Position numbers and translations under genes: made by a program
The notes under the pieces: generated by a model
Databases searched by the model: none
What the model saw: the letters and a program-made list of their open reading frames with translations, nothing else
What the model was told of the DNA's origin: nothing
Source of the DNA: Chlorobium sp.
GTDB lineage: Bacteria > Bacteroidota > Chlorobiia > Chlorobiales > Chlorobiaceae
NCBI GenBank assembly: GCA_005862225.1
Contig: SZXV01000009.1
Coordinates: forward strand, 1 to 64,000
Length of the DNA: 64,000 nucleotides
Direction: 5' to 3'
In this document: one piece after another, positions 1 to 8,049 of the stretch
Numbering within the stretch: the first letter of the stretch is position 1
Layout of the letters: the number at the start of each line of letters is the position of its first letter

Positions 1-312
1 AAGAAGCACAGCAAGGACAAACATCAGAATCGGTCCGATCACCCAGTTCTGTACCAGCGACAGGGCCAGAATTTTTGTATTGCGAAACACATCACCAAGC
101 TCCTCATACTTTACCTTTGCCAGCGGTGGATACATCATGACGATGAGCCCTGCAGCAATAAGGATGTTGGTGGTGCCTGACTGAAAAAGATTCCAGAACC
201 CGGAGATACCAGGGAATAACCAGCCCGACAGCACACCTGCCGCCATGGCAAGAAAAATCCAGAGCGTCAGGTAGCGGTCAAGAAATGACAATTGTTTTGT
301 TGCCAGGCTCAT
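1..312 (-). CDS. ACR3-family arsenite efflux permease, N-terminal part (cut by window edge)
   Basis: The leftward frame starts at an ATG at 312 and runs off the window edge, so only the first 104 residues are visible. They read as a membrane protein: a short cytoplasmic start, a first hydrophobic helix ([17 protein letters not shown]), then a segment [20 protein letters not shown] typical of the ACR3 (BASS superfamily) arsenite carriers, and a later segment [16 protein letters not shown]3 proteins expel arsenite across the cytoplasmic membrane using the ion gradient. The gene begins 4 nt after the arsC stop, so the two are almost certainly cotranscribed as part of arsR-arsC-ACR3. The family call rests on the N-terminal motifs and the operon; the catalytic Cys lies beyond the window. 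Confidence 0.85.
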   Translation of the reverse strand, partial: MSLATKQLSFLDRYLTLWIFLAMAAGVLSGWLFPGISGFWNLFQSGTTNILIAAGLIVMMYPPLAKVKYEELGDVFRNTKILALSLVQNWVIGPILMFVLAVLL

Positions 313-316
313 AGCG

Positions 317-745
317 TTACTTGCCGGTTAAATTATCGTTATAAAATTTTCGGAATCGCTGGTTGATCTCGTCGCGAACCCGCCGGAAAACGGCAAGCAC
401 CTCCTCCTGTGTTCCCTGAGCTTCAGCAGGATCATCAAACCCGATATGCAGCCGGTGCTCCACCTTGCCGGTAAAAAACGGGCATGACTCTTTTGCCGCA
501 TCGCAAACCGTTATGACATAGTCAAACGGCCTCTGGAGAAATTCATCAACGCTTTTCGGTTTGTGCAAACTGAGGTCGATCCACTCTTCATGCATCACCT
601 TCACGGCAAGCGGATGAACGGACTGCGCCGGTTTCGTGCCAGCAGAAAACACTTCGAGCGAGCTGTCAAAGGAACGGAGAAAGCCTTCAGCCATCTGGCT
701 TCGGCATGAGTTTCCGGTACAGAGAATAAGCACTGATTTCTTCAT
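317..745 (-). CDS. arsC: Arsenate reductase, thioredoxin-coupled low-molecular-weight phosphatase type
   Basis: A 142-residue protein that reduces arsenate to arsenite in the cytoplasm, making the substrate for the ACR3 pump downstream. The P-loop CX5R is at residues 9-15 (CTGNSCR), and the two further redox cysteines are at 81 and 88 (CDAAKESC). This matches the three-Cys relay (10, 82, 89) of the Staphylococcus/Bacillus ArsC family, which is recycled by thioredoxin rather than glutaredoxin. Length is normal for the family. It lies 25 nt after arsR and 4 nt before ACR3 on the same strand. All key residues are present and nothing looks damaged. Confidence 0.95.
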   Translation of the reverse strand: MKKSVLILCTGNSCRSQMAEGFLRSFDSSLEVFSAGTKPAQSVHPLAVKVMHEEWIDLSLHKPKSVDEFLQRPFDYVITVCDAAKESCPFFTGKVEHRLHIGFDDPAEAQGTQEEVLAVFRRVRDEINQRFRKFYNDNLTGK

Positions 746-770
746 GGTAATCTTGGAATGGATGAGGGAT

Positions 771-1139
771 TTATTTTATTTCTGATTGCGTGTCAATGGA
801 CTGCGGGCAAATTGATTGTGCACTGAAATCACCGCACTGGCCCGGATTACCATCACAGCATTCAGCCGTGAGATAGGCAATCAACTCCATCATTAACGGA
901 AGATTGGCCCGGTAGCGCTGATAGCGGCCTTCCTGCTCCACGGTAAGGAGGCATGTATGAGCGAGTGTTTTCAGATGAAACGAAAGATTTGTTGGCGGTA
1001 CATCGAGTGCCGAACCAATCTCGCCTGCGACCATGCCTTCGTGGCCTTTCTTGACGAGTAATCGATACACATCCAGCCTCACAGGGGATGAGAGCGATTC
1101 AAAAATTGTTGTTGCTGTTGATTTTTGCATAGACAACAT
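771..1139 (-). CDS. arsR: ArsR/SmtB-family arsenite-responsive repressor
   Basis: A winged-helix repressor that should release its operator when it binds arsenite. With the ATG at 1139 the protein has 122 residues. The helix-turn-helix lies around EIGSALDVPPTNLSFHLKTLA. A C-terminal cysteine group falls at residues 94, 95 and 102 (CCDGNPGQC), very close to the Cys95/96/102 site known from Acidithiobacillus ferrooxidans ArsR. This supports an As(III) site outside the classical alpha-3 helix position and also supports the 1139 start. A longer reading from a TTG at 1178 is possible, as is an ATG at 1130. The start codon sits inside a palindrome (1134-1161), which suggests autorepression of the operon. 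Confidence 0.9.
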   Translation of the reverse strand: MLSMQKSTATTIFESLSSPVRLDVYRLLVKKGHEGMVAGEIGSALDVPPTNLSFHLKTLAHTCLLTVEQEGRYQRYRANLPLMMELIAYLTAECCDGNPGQCGDFSAQSICPQSIDTQSEIK

Positions 1140-1161
1140 TACAATCTTTATTGGAATGTTG
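1134..1161. promoter_or_regulatory. 28-bp imperfect palindrome, probable ArsR operator
   Basis: Arms CAACATT (1134-1140) and AATGTTG (1155-1161) are perfect inverted repeats, and the inner arms CAAT/ATTG (1142-1145, 1150-1153) pair as well. In total 11 of 14 base pairs are symmetric. The site covers the first codons of arsR. ArsR-family dimers bind such sites at their own promoters, so it is the natural operator candidate for the ars operon. No footprint is known to me for this sequence. Confidence 0.55.
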
Positions 1162-1280
1162 AAACCATATCTTATCAACAGACTGTTACGTTTATGTTAA
1201 ATCTCAAGAGGTGCGGATGATGGTCCTGTAAAGTTATCGGGATCAGCTCATGTTCAGATCATCCGATCAGGATTTCCTTT

Positions 1281-1500
1281 TCAGTGATGTGCAAGGGCGG
1301 GCTGCTCCGGTTTTTCAAGCCTGTTATAAGCCACGGTGATGATGATGGCGGACAACATGGCTCCTACCCCGAGTAAATACATTGAAATACAGCAGCGATG
1401 TCAGGACGATCCTGATAACTACTGTAGCGCTTGCAAAATCAGAACTCCAGAAAACAATCGGTTAGTTCGAGCTGTACCGCAGGAAAATGTGTGCAGGATA
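1281..1500 (-). pseudogene. Eroded membrane-protein gene, C-terminal remnant
   Basis: Read leftward, three short reading frames in succession encode hydrophobic transporter-like sequence interrupted by stops and frame changes. The first is around NRLFSGVLILQALQ, the second around VVIRIVLTSLLYF, and the third an open 33-codon stretch from an ATG at 1382 to a TGA at 1281 containing YLLGVGAMLSAIIITVAYNR followed by a polar tail. Together they look like the last transmembrane helices of a carrier whose frame has been broken at least twice. The position just upstream of the ars operon would suit a lost arsenic-related or other transporter, but the family cannot be told. The 33-codon frame could alternatively be a genuine small membrane peptide. 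Confidence 0.3.
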
Positions 1501-1656
1501 TGTTACCTTTCAAAAGAGACAAATTATTCAGAGTTTCAAAAATACTATTCTCTATCTTTCCTTGTTTATCTTGGATTTCAGCAAAAGTCCTTAAATATAC
1601 TGATCGTTCAAAAACTGGATTATTGAGAAATTTGTAACGCGCTTGTGAATTTCTCG

Positions 1657-1688
1657 TTGTTTTTGATACTTTTATTTTCGTATATAAA
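1657..1688 (+). promoter_or_regulatory. Possible promoter of the CHAD-ParA operon
   Basis: TTGTTT at 1657-1662 and TATATA at 1681-1686 are separated by 18 bp, followed 20 bp later by the ATG at 1707. This is a plausible sigma-70-like arrangement in an AT-rich stretch. Support is from sequence resemblance only. Confidence 0.35.
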
Positions 1689-1706
1689 GCTATTTAATAA
1701 GCACTT

Positions 1707-3290
1707 ATGAGCTTTTTGCGGATAAATATCCCTAAAACAGTATACTTCAAATTGGATGGGACCGTCGCTCTGGAGACATTGCCCGAGAGCATCCAGCATT
1801 CCCTTCCCGTTGAATGGAGTCTTAAACAATGTTCCTCATTGGAGGAGCGCCGTTATTTCTACGACACGTTTCAATGGCAAGCCTTCGACAAGGAAACCGT
1901 GATTGTAAAAAAAAAGAACCTTCTTTCTCTTGTCAACCTCAATACAGGCCATGAAATTACCTCTGCACCATTCAAAGAAAATCCTGCTTCATTTTTCCCG
2001 GAAGCTCTTCCAGATTGTAAACTGAAAGAAGAGCTTTATTCATACAGCACCCTCAGGGCGTTCATAAAACTTTGCTCAATTCATGTATTCACTCGATTAT
2101 ACCAGCTCCTTGACGAAAACAAAAAGACTATAGCCACTCTCTCTTTGGAATCCTTATACCCGGCAGGAAATTCAAAAGAGAAGGCGTTAATACATTTTTT
2201 TTCTATCACTCCGAACAGAGGATATGAGAAAGCAATAGCGACTTTTGAAGGGCTCTTAAAAGAAAACAGTTTGATCGGTAAACGATTTGACTACAAAGCA
2301 CTCTTTTTATCGATTATAAATACTTCGGGGCATAACGTTGATGACTATTCACCGAAAATCCGTTTGCAGCTCGATCCGAATGCCTCTATCCATGAAAGCG
2401 CCATACGTCTGCTGAAATTTACTGTTTCTATCATGCGCAGGAATGAAGATGGCATTAGAAAAAATATAGACTCCGAATTTTTACACGATTATCGCGTTGC
2501 CATAAGACGAACCCGCTCCATTCTCAAGCAGCTTAAAGGAGTTTTTGATGCCGGAGAGACAGAATATTTTCTTAATGCCTTCAGGGATCTTGGGAAACGA
2601 ACCAATGAATTGCGTGACAGCGATGTCTATCTGCTTCGCGAAGGAACCTATTTAAACTATCTGCCTCCGTTTCTTCGGCCCTCTCTGGGACTATTTTTCA
2701 ATGAGATTGAAAATGTGCGAAGAAAAAGTCACAAACAATTCTGCTCTTACCTCTCTTCTCCCGAGTATCATTCATTTCTTCTGAAATGGGAAACATATCT
2801 TTGCAAACCGTCATATACAACATCTAAAGAGGCACCAAACGCATCTCGTGCTACCTTGAGTTTTGCGGTCGATACTCTTAAAAAAGCATGGAAAAAAGTA
2901 ATCCGCCACGGACGCCTTATCAGCAAGGAGGCAACTGATGCTGAACTTCATGGATTGCGCATTGACTGCAAAAAACTGAGGTATCTGCTTGAATTCTTTG
3001 CCTCTGTGTTTCCGGATAAAACCATTACCCCTGTTATTCAGAAACTCAAAAAGCTGCAAGAACAGCTTGGTGATGTTGTTGATTACGGCGTTCAACTTAA
3101 TTTTCTGCATCATCAGCTTACGGTAATGGCCGCAGACAAGTTACTTGCCGCCTCAACAGGAGGACTTATGGCAAGTCTTTTTCAACATCAGCAACAGGCC
3201 CGACTGAAGTTTCACAAAACCTTCTGCGCTTTTGACAATGAAGAGACAAATCAATTATTTCACGACCTTTTAACGGGCGCCGAGCTATGA
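1707..3290 (+). CDS. CHAD-domain protein with an unrecognised N-terminal half
   Basis: This 527-residue protein ends in a CHAD domain (roughly residues 225-505), an alpha-helical domain rich in conserved His, Lys and Arg that binds polyphosphate. Its signature pieces are visible: [43 protein letters not shown] and [14 protein letters not shown] often follows a CYTH triphosphatase domain. Here the first 220 residues show no clear EXEXK signature, so I leave that half unassigned. No signal peptide is seen, so it should be cytoplasmic. The stop overlaps the start of the ParA-like gene by 4 nt (ATGA), so the two are translationally coupled. This suggests a joint role, perhaps at polyphosphate granules. 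Confidence 0.8.
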   Translation: MSFLRINIPKTVYFKLDGTVALETLPESIQHSLPVEWSLKQCSSLEERRYFYDTFQWQAFDKETVIVKKKNLLSLVNLNTGHEITSAPFKENPASFFPEALPDCKLKEELYSYSTLRAFIKLCSIHVFTRLYQLLDENKKTIATLSLESLYPAGNSKEKALIHFFSITPNRGYEKAIATFEGLLKENSLIGKRFDYKALFLSIINTSGHNVDDYSPKIRLQLDPNASIHESAIRLLKFTVSIMRRNEDGIRKNIDSEFLHDYRVAIRRTRSILKQLKGVFDAGETEYFLNAFRDLGKRTNELRDSDVYLLREGTYLNYLPPFLRPSLGLFFNEIENVRRKSHKQFCSYLSSPEYHSFLLKWETYLCKPSYTTSKEAPNASRATLSFAVDTLKKAWKKVIRHGRLISKEATDAELHGLRIDCKKLRYLLEFFASVFPDKTITPVIQKLKKLQEQLGDVVDYGVQLNFLHHQLTVMAADKLLAASTGGLMASLFQHQQQARLKFHKTFCAFDNEETNQLFHDLLTGAEL

Positions 3291-4036
3291 AAACAATATC
3301 GCTTTACAGTATCAAGGGTGGGGTGGGAAAAACTGCGGCCGCAGTTAACCTCTCATATCTCTGTTCTTTGCCCTCCGCATCAACCTTGATCTGTGATCTT
3401 GATCCACAGGGAGCAAGCTCTTACTATTTCAGGATTACTGCGTCGAAAAAGTATAACAGTGAAAAATTCCTCAAAGGGAATAAAAAGATCTACCGCAATA
3501 TCAAAGCCACAGACTATCAAAACCTTGACCTTCTTCCTTCCGATTTTTCTTACCGGAACCTTGATATTGAGCTTTCTGAAGAGAAAAAACCTCAGAAAAA
3601 ACTGAAAAAAAATCTTGAAGAGCTGAATGAAAACTATCAGTTTGTGTTTTTCGACTGCCCACCAAACCTCACACTCCTTTCTGAAAGTGTTTTTGCGGCT
3701 TCTGATATAATTCTTGTACCATTGATTCCAACAACATTATCGATAAGAACATACTTTCAGTTGAGGGACTTTTTTGCCACGCAGAAACTCGATTGCTCAA
3801 AAATAATGCCGTTTTTCAGTATGGTGGAAAAACAGAAAAACCTGCACCGCGACATTATCAATGAATTCCGCCATACCTCGGAGTTGCTAACGCAAACCAT
3901 TCCCTACAATTCCGAGGTTGAAAAAATGGGTATTTACAGGGCGCCACTGAATGCCGTCCATCCAAACGCTCCTGCTTCAAAAGCTTACCATAACCTTTGG
4001 GAAGAAGTTAAAACGCATTTGGGGAGCAACTCCTGA
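3287..4036 (+). CDS. ParA/MinD-family ATPase coupled to a CHAD protein
   Basis: A 249-residue P-loop ATPase with the deviant Walker A motif KGGVGKT (residues 10-16; signature Lys10 and Lys15), Walker A' DLDPQG (37-42) and Walker B FVFFDCPP (Asp123). The family forms ATP sandwich dimers on DNA or membrane and positions plasmids, chromosomes or large cargo. No ParB gene or parS-like repeats are nearby. Instead it overlaps the upstream CHAD gene by 4 nt. I infer that it may place or segregate a polyphosphate-associated cargo carrying the CHAD protein, as McdA-type ParA relatives do for carboxysomes. A plasmid-derived Soj copy is the plain alternative, but the coupling argues against it. Confidence 0.85.
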   Translation: MKTISLYSIKGGVGKTAAAVNLSYLCSLPSASTLICDLDPQGASSYYFRITASKKYNSEKFLKGNKKIYRNIKATDYQNLDLLPSDFSYRNLDIELSEEKKPQKKLKKNLEELNENYQFVFFDCPPNLTLLSESVFAASDIILVPLIPTTLSIRTYFQLRDFFATQKLDCSKIMPFFSMVEKQKNLHRDIINEFRHTSELLTQTIPYNSEVEKMGIYRAPLNAVHPNAPASKAYHNLWEEVKTHLGSNS

Positions 4037-4200
4037 CTGCCTCAATGTTGGATCTAATCGCACCCGCCGGGAAACTTTTGGAATTATTGCTCAATGAATT
4101 AAGAGCGAGTGCCAGCATCTTTTCCTTATCTCAGTCTTGAAAAATTCATATTATGATGATCAATCGTCTTGTGCAGTAATCATATCATCTACAGTTTCTT

Positions 4201-5790
4201 ATGGCAAAATGGCAATGTGGGCTATGCTCGTATATCTACGATGAAAATAACGAATCCGTCGCCTGGGATGCCCTCCCGAATGAGTGGATATGCCCTGTCT
4301 GCGGCTCACCAAAATCCTCATTTACCCTGCTGACAGAAAAAGAACACGTAGCCCCGGCAGTCAAAAGCGAATCCATTAGCACAAACATCTATGAATGTGC
4401 TCTCTGCTCCTATGTCTATGATGAAGCAAAAGAGGGTACTCTGTGGCCTGCTCTTCGCAGCGACTGGAGATGCCCTGTCTGCGGCTCAGGCAAGGAGAGT
4501 TTCAGCCTTGCAGCTTCCATCCAGCCAGCCGCCGCCTCTATTGGCCCTGAAACAGATGCGGCAGAAGAGTATCTGGCGGAATGGCGACGACCGGCTGACG
4601 ATTTTGAGGTCAACATGGCCGATATCCACCGCCTGGCCATGACGGGAAAGTCGATTATCGAACCTATGCGGAGCCGCATTCCCACCTTCTCCTGGGATGA
4701 AATTCTCATTAAGGGGGCGCAGCTTGCAAAAATGCCGCTCAACAAAACACAACCGATTGTCACAAAAACGGTTATCGGGCCCGCAGCCGCCTTGCCACTT
4801 ATACTCGAAACACCGGTTTTTGTCTCCCATATCTCTTTTGGCGCCTTGTCGAGAGAAGCAAAGCTTGCTCTTGCCAAAGGCAGCGCGCAGGCTAAAACAG
4901 CCATGTGTTCCGGTGAAGGGGGCATCCTGCCCGAATCACTTGCAGCCTCATACCGTTATATTTTTGAATATGTTCCCAACAAATACAGTGTCACCGACGA
5001 AAACCTGAAGCTGGTCGATGCTGTGGAAATCAAAATCGGACAGTCCGCAAAACCGGGAATGGGGGGGCATCTTCCGGGAAGCAAGGTCACTCGTGAAATC
5101 GCGGCAATCCGGGGATGCCGGGAAGGAGAGGATATCATCAGCCCGTCGCACTTCCCCGACATCCGCTCAAAAGAGGATCTGAAAGCCACGGTCACGCATT
5201 TGCGACTGAAAACCGGCGGTAAACCGATTGGCATCAAGCTTGCTGCTGGCCATATCGAAGAAGATATTGATATAGCTCTCTATGCAGGTGTGGATTTCAT
5301 AACGATCGACGGCCGTGCAGGCGGAACCGGCGCTTCTCCTAAAGTGGTGAAAAACGCTACATCAGTGCCAACCATTTTCGCTCTGGCAAAAGCAAGAAAA
5401 ATACTTGATTCGAGAGGGGCCGATACCGTCTCCCTGATTATTACCGGCGGCCTGCGTATCTCTTCGGATTTCGCCAAGGCGCTGGCAATGGGGGCCGACG
5501 CCATAGCTGTCGGGACTGCGGCAATGATGGCGGCAGGCTGTCAGCAGTACCGTATCTGCAATACCGGCAAATGTCCCGTCGGCATCGCCACGCAGGATCC
5601 TGCACTTCGCTCCCGCCTGGATGTCGATCAATCCGCCATCCGCGTCGCAAACTTTTTCAAAGCCGTCACCGAAGAGCTTCGTGACTTTGCTCGCCTGACC
5701 GGCAATGATAATGTTCACCATCTCTCGCCCTCTGATTTATGTACCACCAATTCCGAAATTTCCAATCATACCTCAATTGAGCACGTCTAA
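4201..5790 (+). CDS. Double-rubredoxin plus glutamate-synthase-type FMN domain protein
   Basis: A 529-residue fusion. Two rubredoxin modules come first (Cys 6/9/31/34 and Cys 66/69/91/94, each CXXC-CPVCG), joined by a Ser/Ala-rich linker to a GltB-like FMN-binding barrel (about residues 150-500). The barrel carries the SHISFGALSREAK, GQSAKPGMGGHLPG and DGRAGGTGASP segments and a [3Fe-4S] motif CX5CX4C at Cys447, 453 and 458. The amidotransferase domain of full glutamate synthase is absent, as in archaeal-type GltB-like proteins. The rubredoxins presumably feed or drain electrons at the FMN/FeS core. Rubrerythrin follows 60 nt downstream, hinting at an oxygen-defence or redox role rather than bulk ammonia assimilation. 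The true reaction is unknown. Confidence 0.85.
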   Translation: MAKWQCGLCSYIYDENNESVAWDALPNEWICPVCGSPKSSFTLLTEKEHVAPAVKSESISTNIYECALCSYVYDEAKEGTLWPALRSDWRCPVCGSGKESFSLAASIQPAAASIGPETDAAEEYLAEWRRPADDFEVNMADIHRLAMTGKSIIEPMRSRIPTFSWDEILIKGAQLAKMPLNKTQPIVTKTVIGPAAALPLILETPVFVSHISFGALSREAKLALAKGSAQAKTAMCSGEGGILPESLAASYRYIFEYVPNKYSVTDENLKLVDAVEIKIGQSAKPGMGGHLPGSKVTREIAAIRGCREGEDIISPSHFPDIRSKEDLKATVTHLRLKTGGKPIGIKLAAGHIEEDIDIALYAGVDFITIDGRAGGTGASPKVVKNATSVPTIFALAKARKILDSRGADTVSLIITGGLRISSDFAKALAMGADAIAVGTAAMMAAGCQQYRICNTGKCPVGIATQDPALRSRLDVDQSAIRVANFFKAVTEELRDFARLTGNDNVHHLSPSDLCTTNSEISNHTSIEHV

Positions 5791-5850
5791 TCAACCGTAG
5801 TCTCCCGACAAGAACAAGGAGAGGCAAAAAACACCAAGGAGAAAAACACC

Positions 5851-6351
5851 ATGTCAACAATGGATAATCTGCAGAACGCTTTTGCGGGAGAAAGTCAGGC
5901 AAACCGGAAATATCTCGCGTTTGCCAAAAAGGCGGAAGAAGAAGGAATGCATCAGGTAGCAAAGCTCTTTCGGGCTGCGGCTGAAGCGGAAACCGTCCAC
6001 GCCCTTGCCCACCTTCGTGTCATGGGTGGAATAAAAAGCACCGCTGAAAACCTTCAGGAAGCCATAGAGGGTGAAGAATTTGAATTTACCGAGATGTATC
6101 CCAACTATCTGGCTGAAGCACAGCAGGAAGGCAACAAACCAGCCGAATTTTCCATCAAGAATGCGCTGGCTGTTGAAGAGATCCATCACGGCCTCTACTC
6201 GAAAGCACTTGAGTCCGTAAAAGGCGGCAAAGACCTGCCTGCCGGAAAGATTTATATCTGTCCAGTCTGCGGCAACACCGTTGAGAACACGATACCGGAC
6301 ACCTGTCCAATCTGCAATGTTCCGGGAAGCAAGTTCATTGAAATCGGCTAA
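5851..6351 (+). CDS. Rubrerythrin
   Basis: A 166-residue cytoplasmic non-haem iron protein that reduces hydrogen peroxide in anaerobes. The N-terminal ferritin-like four-helix bundle shows the diiron ligand pattern (AGESQANRKY, AEAETVHALAHL, VEEIHHGLY). The C-terminal rubredoxin domain has Cys137/140 (CPVC) and Cys152/155 (CPIC). Length and order are those of classical rubrerythrin. A purine-rich stretch (AAGGAG) precedes the ATG. It probably shares a transcript with the double-rubredoxin protein upstream, a natural electron partner. Confidence 0.95.
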   Translation: MSTMDNLQNAFAGESQANRKYLAFAKKAEEEGMHQVAKLFRAAAEAETVHALAHLRVMGGIKSTAENLQEAIEGEEFEFTEMYPNYLAEAQQEGNKPAEFSIKNALAVEEIHHGLYSKALESVKGGKDLPAGKIYICPVCGNTVENTIPDTCPICNVPGSKFIEIG

Positions 6352-6461
6352 ACAGAACTCCAGGTCAACGCCGATATCATGCTGAAAAGCGGCCTGGAGC
6401 CGCCTGCTATATGTTCAGGTTGATATTATCTGCAGAACAACCTCTGCATGAAAAAAAATCA

Positions 6462-6896
6462 ATGGTTATGGATAAAAATCATGAAGAAAACATCGAGGCA
6501 GTAACGAAAATGGCACTGCAGTTTCTTGCTGAAGCAATCGGACAATGCCCCGCTGGACTCGAAAGCAGCACGAACAGGGATATTATTTTTGCTGTGCTTG
6601 GGTTCCAGTATGGTGCCGTGCAGAGCGCCGCTTACGTTGCCGGTCTGGACGAAGCCGCCTCTGCCGGTATCGCCGAAGATATCGTCAGCCGAATCAACGG
6701 TATGGACAGGGAGATTGTATCCAAATTTCTTGCCCTGATGCCAATGCTTGCCGAAAAGGGGTATCCTCCGATTGGTATTGGCGGCAAAGCAATTATCGCT
6801 TTTTACCATTCCGTCACTGAGGAGGATAAGCTGTCAACGTCAGGTTCGCTGCTGGAAATTCTTCGTCAGATTGATGCGGCGTCAATCGGGAATTGA
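6462..6896 (+). CDS. Hypothetical protein, mostly helical
   Basis: About 144 residues from an ATG at 6462; an ATG at 6468 is equally possible, and an upstream in-frame start at 6411 gives an unlikely hydrophobic leader. I do not recognise the family. The protein is acidic at its start, alanine-rich in the middle (AVQSAAYVAGLDEAASAGIAED) and has no signal peptide or membrane helix. It lies 110 nt after rubrerythrin on the same strand and ends 7 nt before the convergent permease gene, so it may belong to the redox group. No function is offered. Confidence 0.55.
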   Translation: MVMDKNHEENIEAVTKMALQFLAEAIGQCPAGLESSTNRDIIFAVLGFQYGAVQSAAYVAGLDEAASAGIAEDIVSRINGMDREIVSKFLALMPMLAEKGYPPIGIGGKAIIAFYHSVTEEDKLSTSGSLLEILRQIDAASIGN

Positions 6897-6903
6897 CCGG
6901 TAC

Positions 6904-8025
6904 TCACACCGCCACCTTCCGGTACCGGTTTACCGCCAGCGTCACCATCACCACAGCATAGCCGATCAACCAGAGCAATTGAGACCTGATCTCCATCAAC
7001 CCTGACCCTTTCAGCATGACGCGGCGCATGATGTCAACAAAATGGCGGACAGGGTTGAGCAGTGTCATGGTTTGTGCCCAGTGGGGCATACTTTCGATGG
7101 CGGTGAAAAGGCCGCTCATCAGGGTGAAGATGACCATGAAGAACCAAGCCACAAACATGGCCTGCTGCTGGGTTTCGGTGATCGTGGAGATAAAGAGCCC
7201 CATCCCCAAGACAACAAGCATAAAGATCGCTGAGACGAGATAGATCAGCCAGTAACTGCCGAGCATTGGAACATGAAAGATGAGTCGGGCAATCAAGAGA
7301 CCGATGCTCATTTCCGCAATGCCGATAATCCAGAAGGGGACAAGCTTGCCCGTAATGAACTGGTAGCGCTTGATCGGGGTGACGTTGATCTGGTCGATAG
7401 TGCCGATCTCACGCTCACGCACCACGTTCATACCTGAAAGAAAGAGGCCGATGAGAGTGACGAGAATGACGAGAATACCCGGCACCATGTAGTGTGTATA
7501 CTCAAGTTCGGGATTGTACCACCCTGAAGAGATGATGCCGATCTCTGGAGGAGCCTGAACGGTAGCATTAACTCCTGATTTCGGAAGCTCCTCCCGATTG
7601 AAGGTTCCGATAATCTCACTGGCATAGGCCTGAATAACGCCTGCTGAAAAGCCGTCTTCGGCGTTGATCATCAGTTGCACTTTGGCGTGGCCGGTTATGG
7701 TAAGGTCGCGCTCAAAGTTGTGCGGAATAACAAGCACAAGGTCGGCGCTCCTCTTGAGCAACTCATCGACGCTCTCTCGATCAAAAAAGGAGTAGCCTGT
7801 CAGGCGAAAATAGTCAGCAGCGGTAAATCGCTCCACCAGCTTTTCTGATAGTGTAGAGCGATCCCGGTCTTGCAGATGCATCGGCACCTGTTTGATGTCG
7901 AAGGTGGCCGCATTCGAGAGAATCACCAGTTGGATAAAGGGCATGATAATGATGATCGGCAGCATCCCCCGGTTGCGGAATATCTGCAGGAACTCTTTCT
8001 GTACAAGAAACCATATCGTACGCAT
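6904..8025 (-). CDS. ABC-2 type permease, last gene of an efflux operon
   Basis: A 373-residue inner-membrane protein with the ABC-2 (YhhJ/YbhR-like) layout. It has one N-terminal helix (about residues 20-42), a long periplasmic loop of some 150 residues, then five or six helices in the C-terminal half, including the GIFLS/GLFLSGMNVVREREIGTIDQINVTPI segment that abuts the ATPase. The start is supported by a GGAGG just upstream of the ATG. It is the fifth gene of a leftward operon with another permease, two ABC ATPases and a membrane-fusion lipoprotein. Together they should form a multi-component exporter of unknown substrate. Confidence 0.88.
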   Translation of the reverse strand: MRTIWFLVQKEFLQIFRNRGMLPIIIIMPFIQLVILSNAATFDIKQVPMHLQDRDRSTLSEKLVERFTAADYFRLTGYSFFDRESVDELLKRSADLVLVIPHNFERDLTITGHAKVQLMINAEDGFSAGVIQAYASEIIGTFNREELPKSGVNATVQAPPEIGIISSGWYNPELEYTHYMVPGILVILVTLIGLFLSGMNVVREREIGTIDQINVTPIKRYQFITGKLVPFWIIGIAEMSIGLLIARLIFHVPMLGSYWLIYLVSAIFMLVVLGMGLFISTITETQQQAMFVAWFFMVIFTLMSGLFTAIESMPHWAQTMTLLNPVRHFVDIMRRVMLKGSGLMEIRSQLLWLIGYAVVMVTLAVNRYRKVAV

Positions 8026-8049
8026 CTTTCCTCCCCCTGTTTACCGCCC

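Larger units (their letters stand above)
1162..1706. other. Long spacer between the ars operon and the CHAD gene
   Basis: No intact gene is convincing here. The part at about 1281-1500 looks like the decayed end of a membrane-protein gene read leftward (separate entry). A 96-codon rightward frame at 1336-1626 overlaps that remnant, begins with a run of four Met codons and resembles nothing I recognise. The last 70 bases are AT-rich and contain the likely promoter of the CHAD-ParA operon. Confidence 0.5.

Noticed and set aside
1336-1626. 96-codon rightward frame beginning with four Met codons
   Set aside because: It overlaps the eroded membrane-protein remnant on the other strand, has no ribosome site and no recognisable domain.
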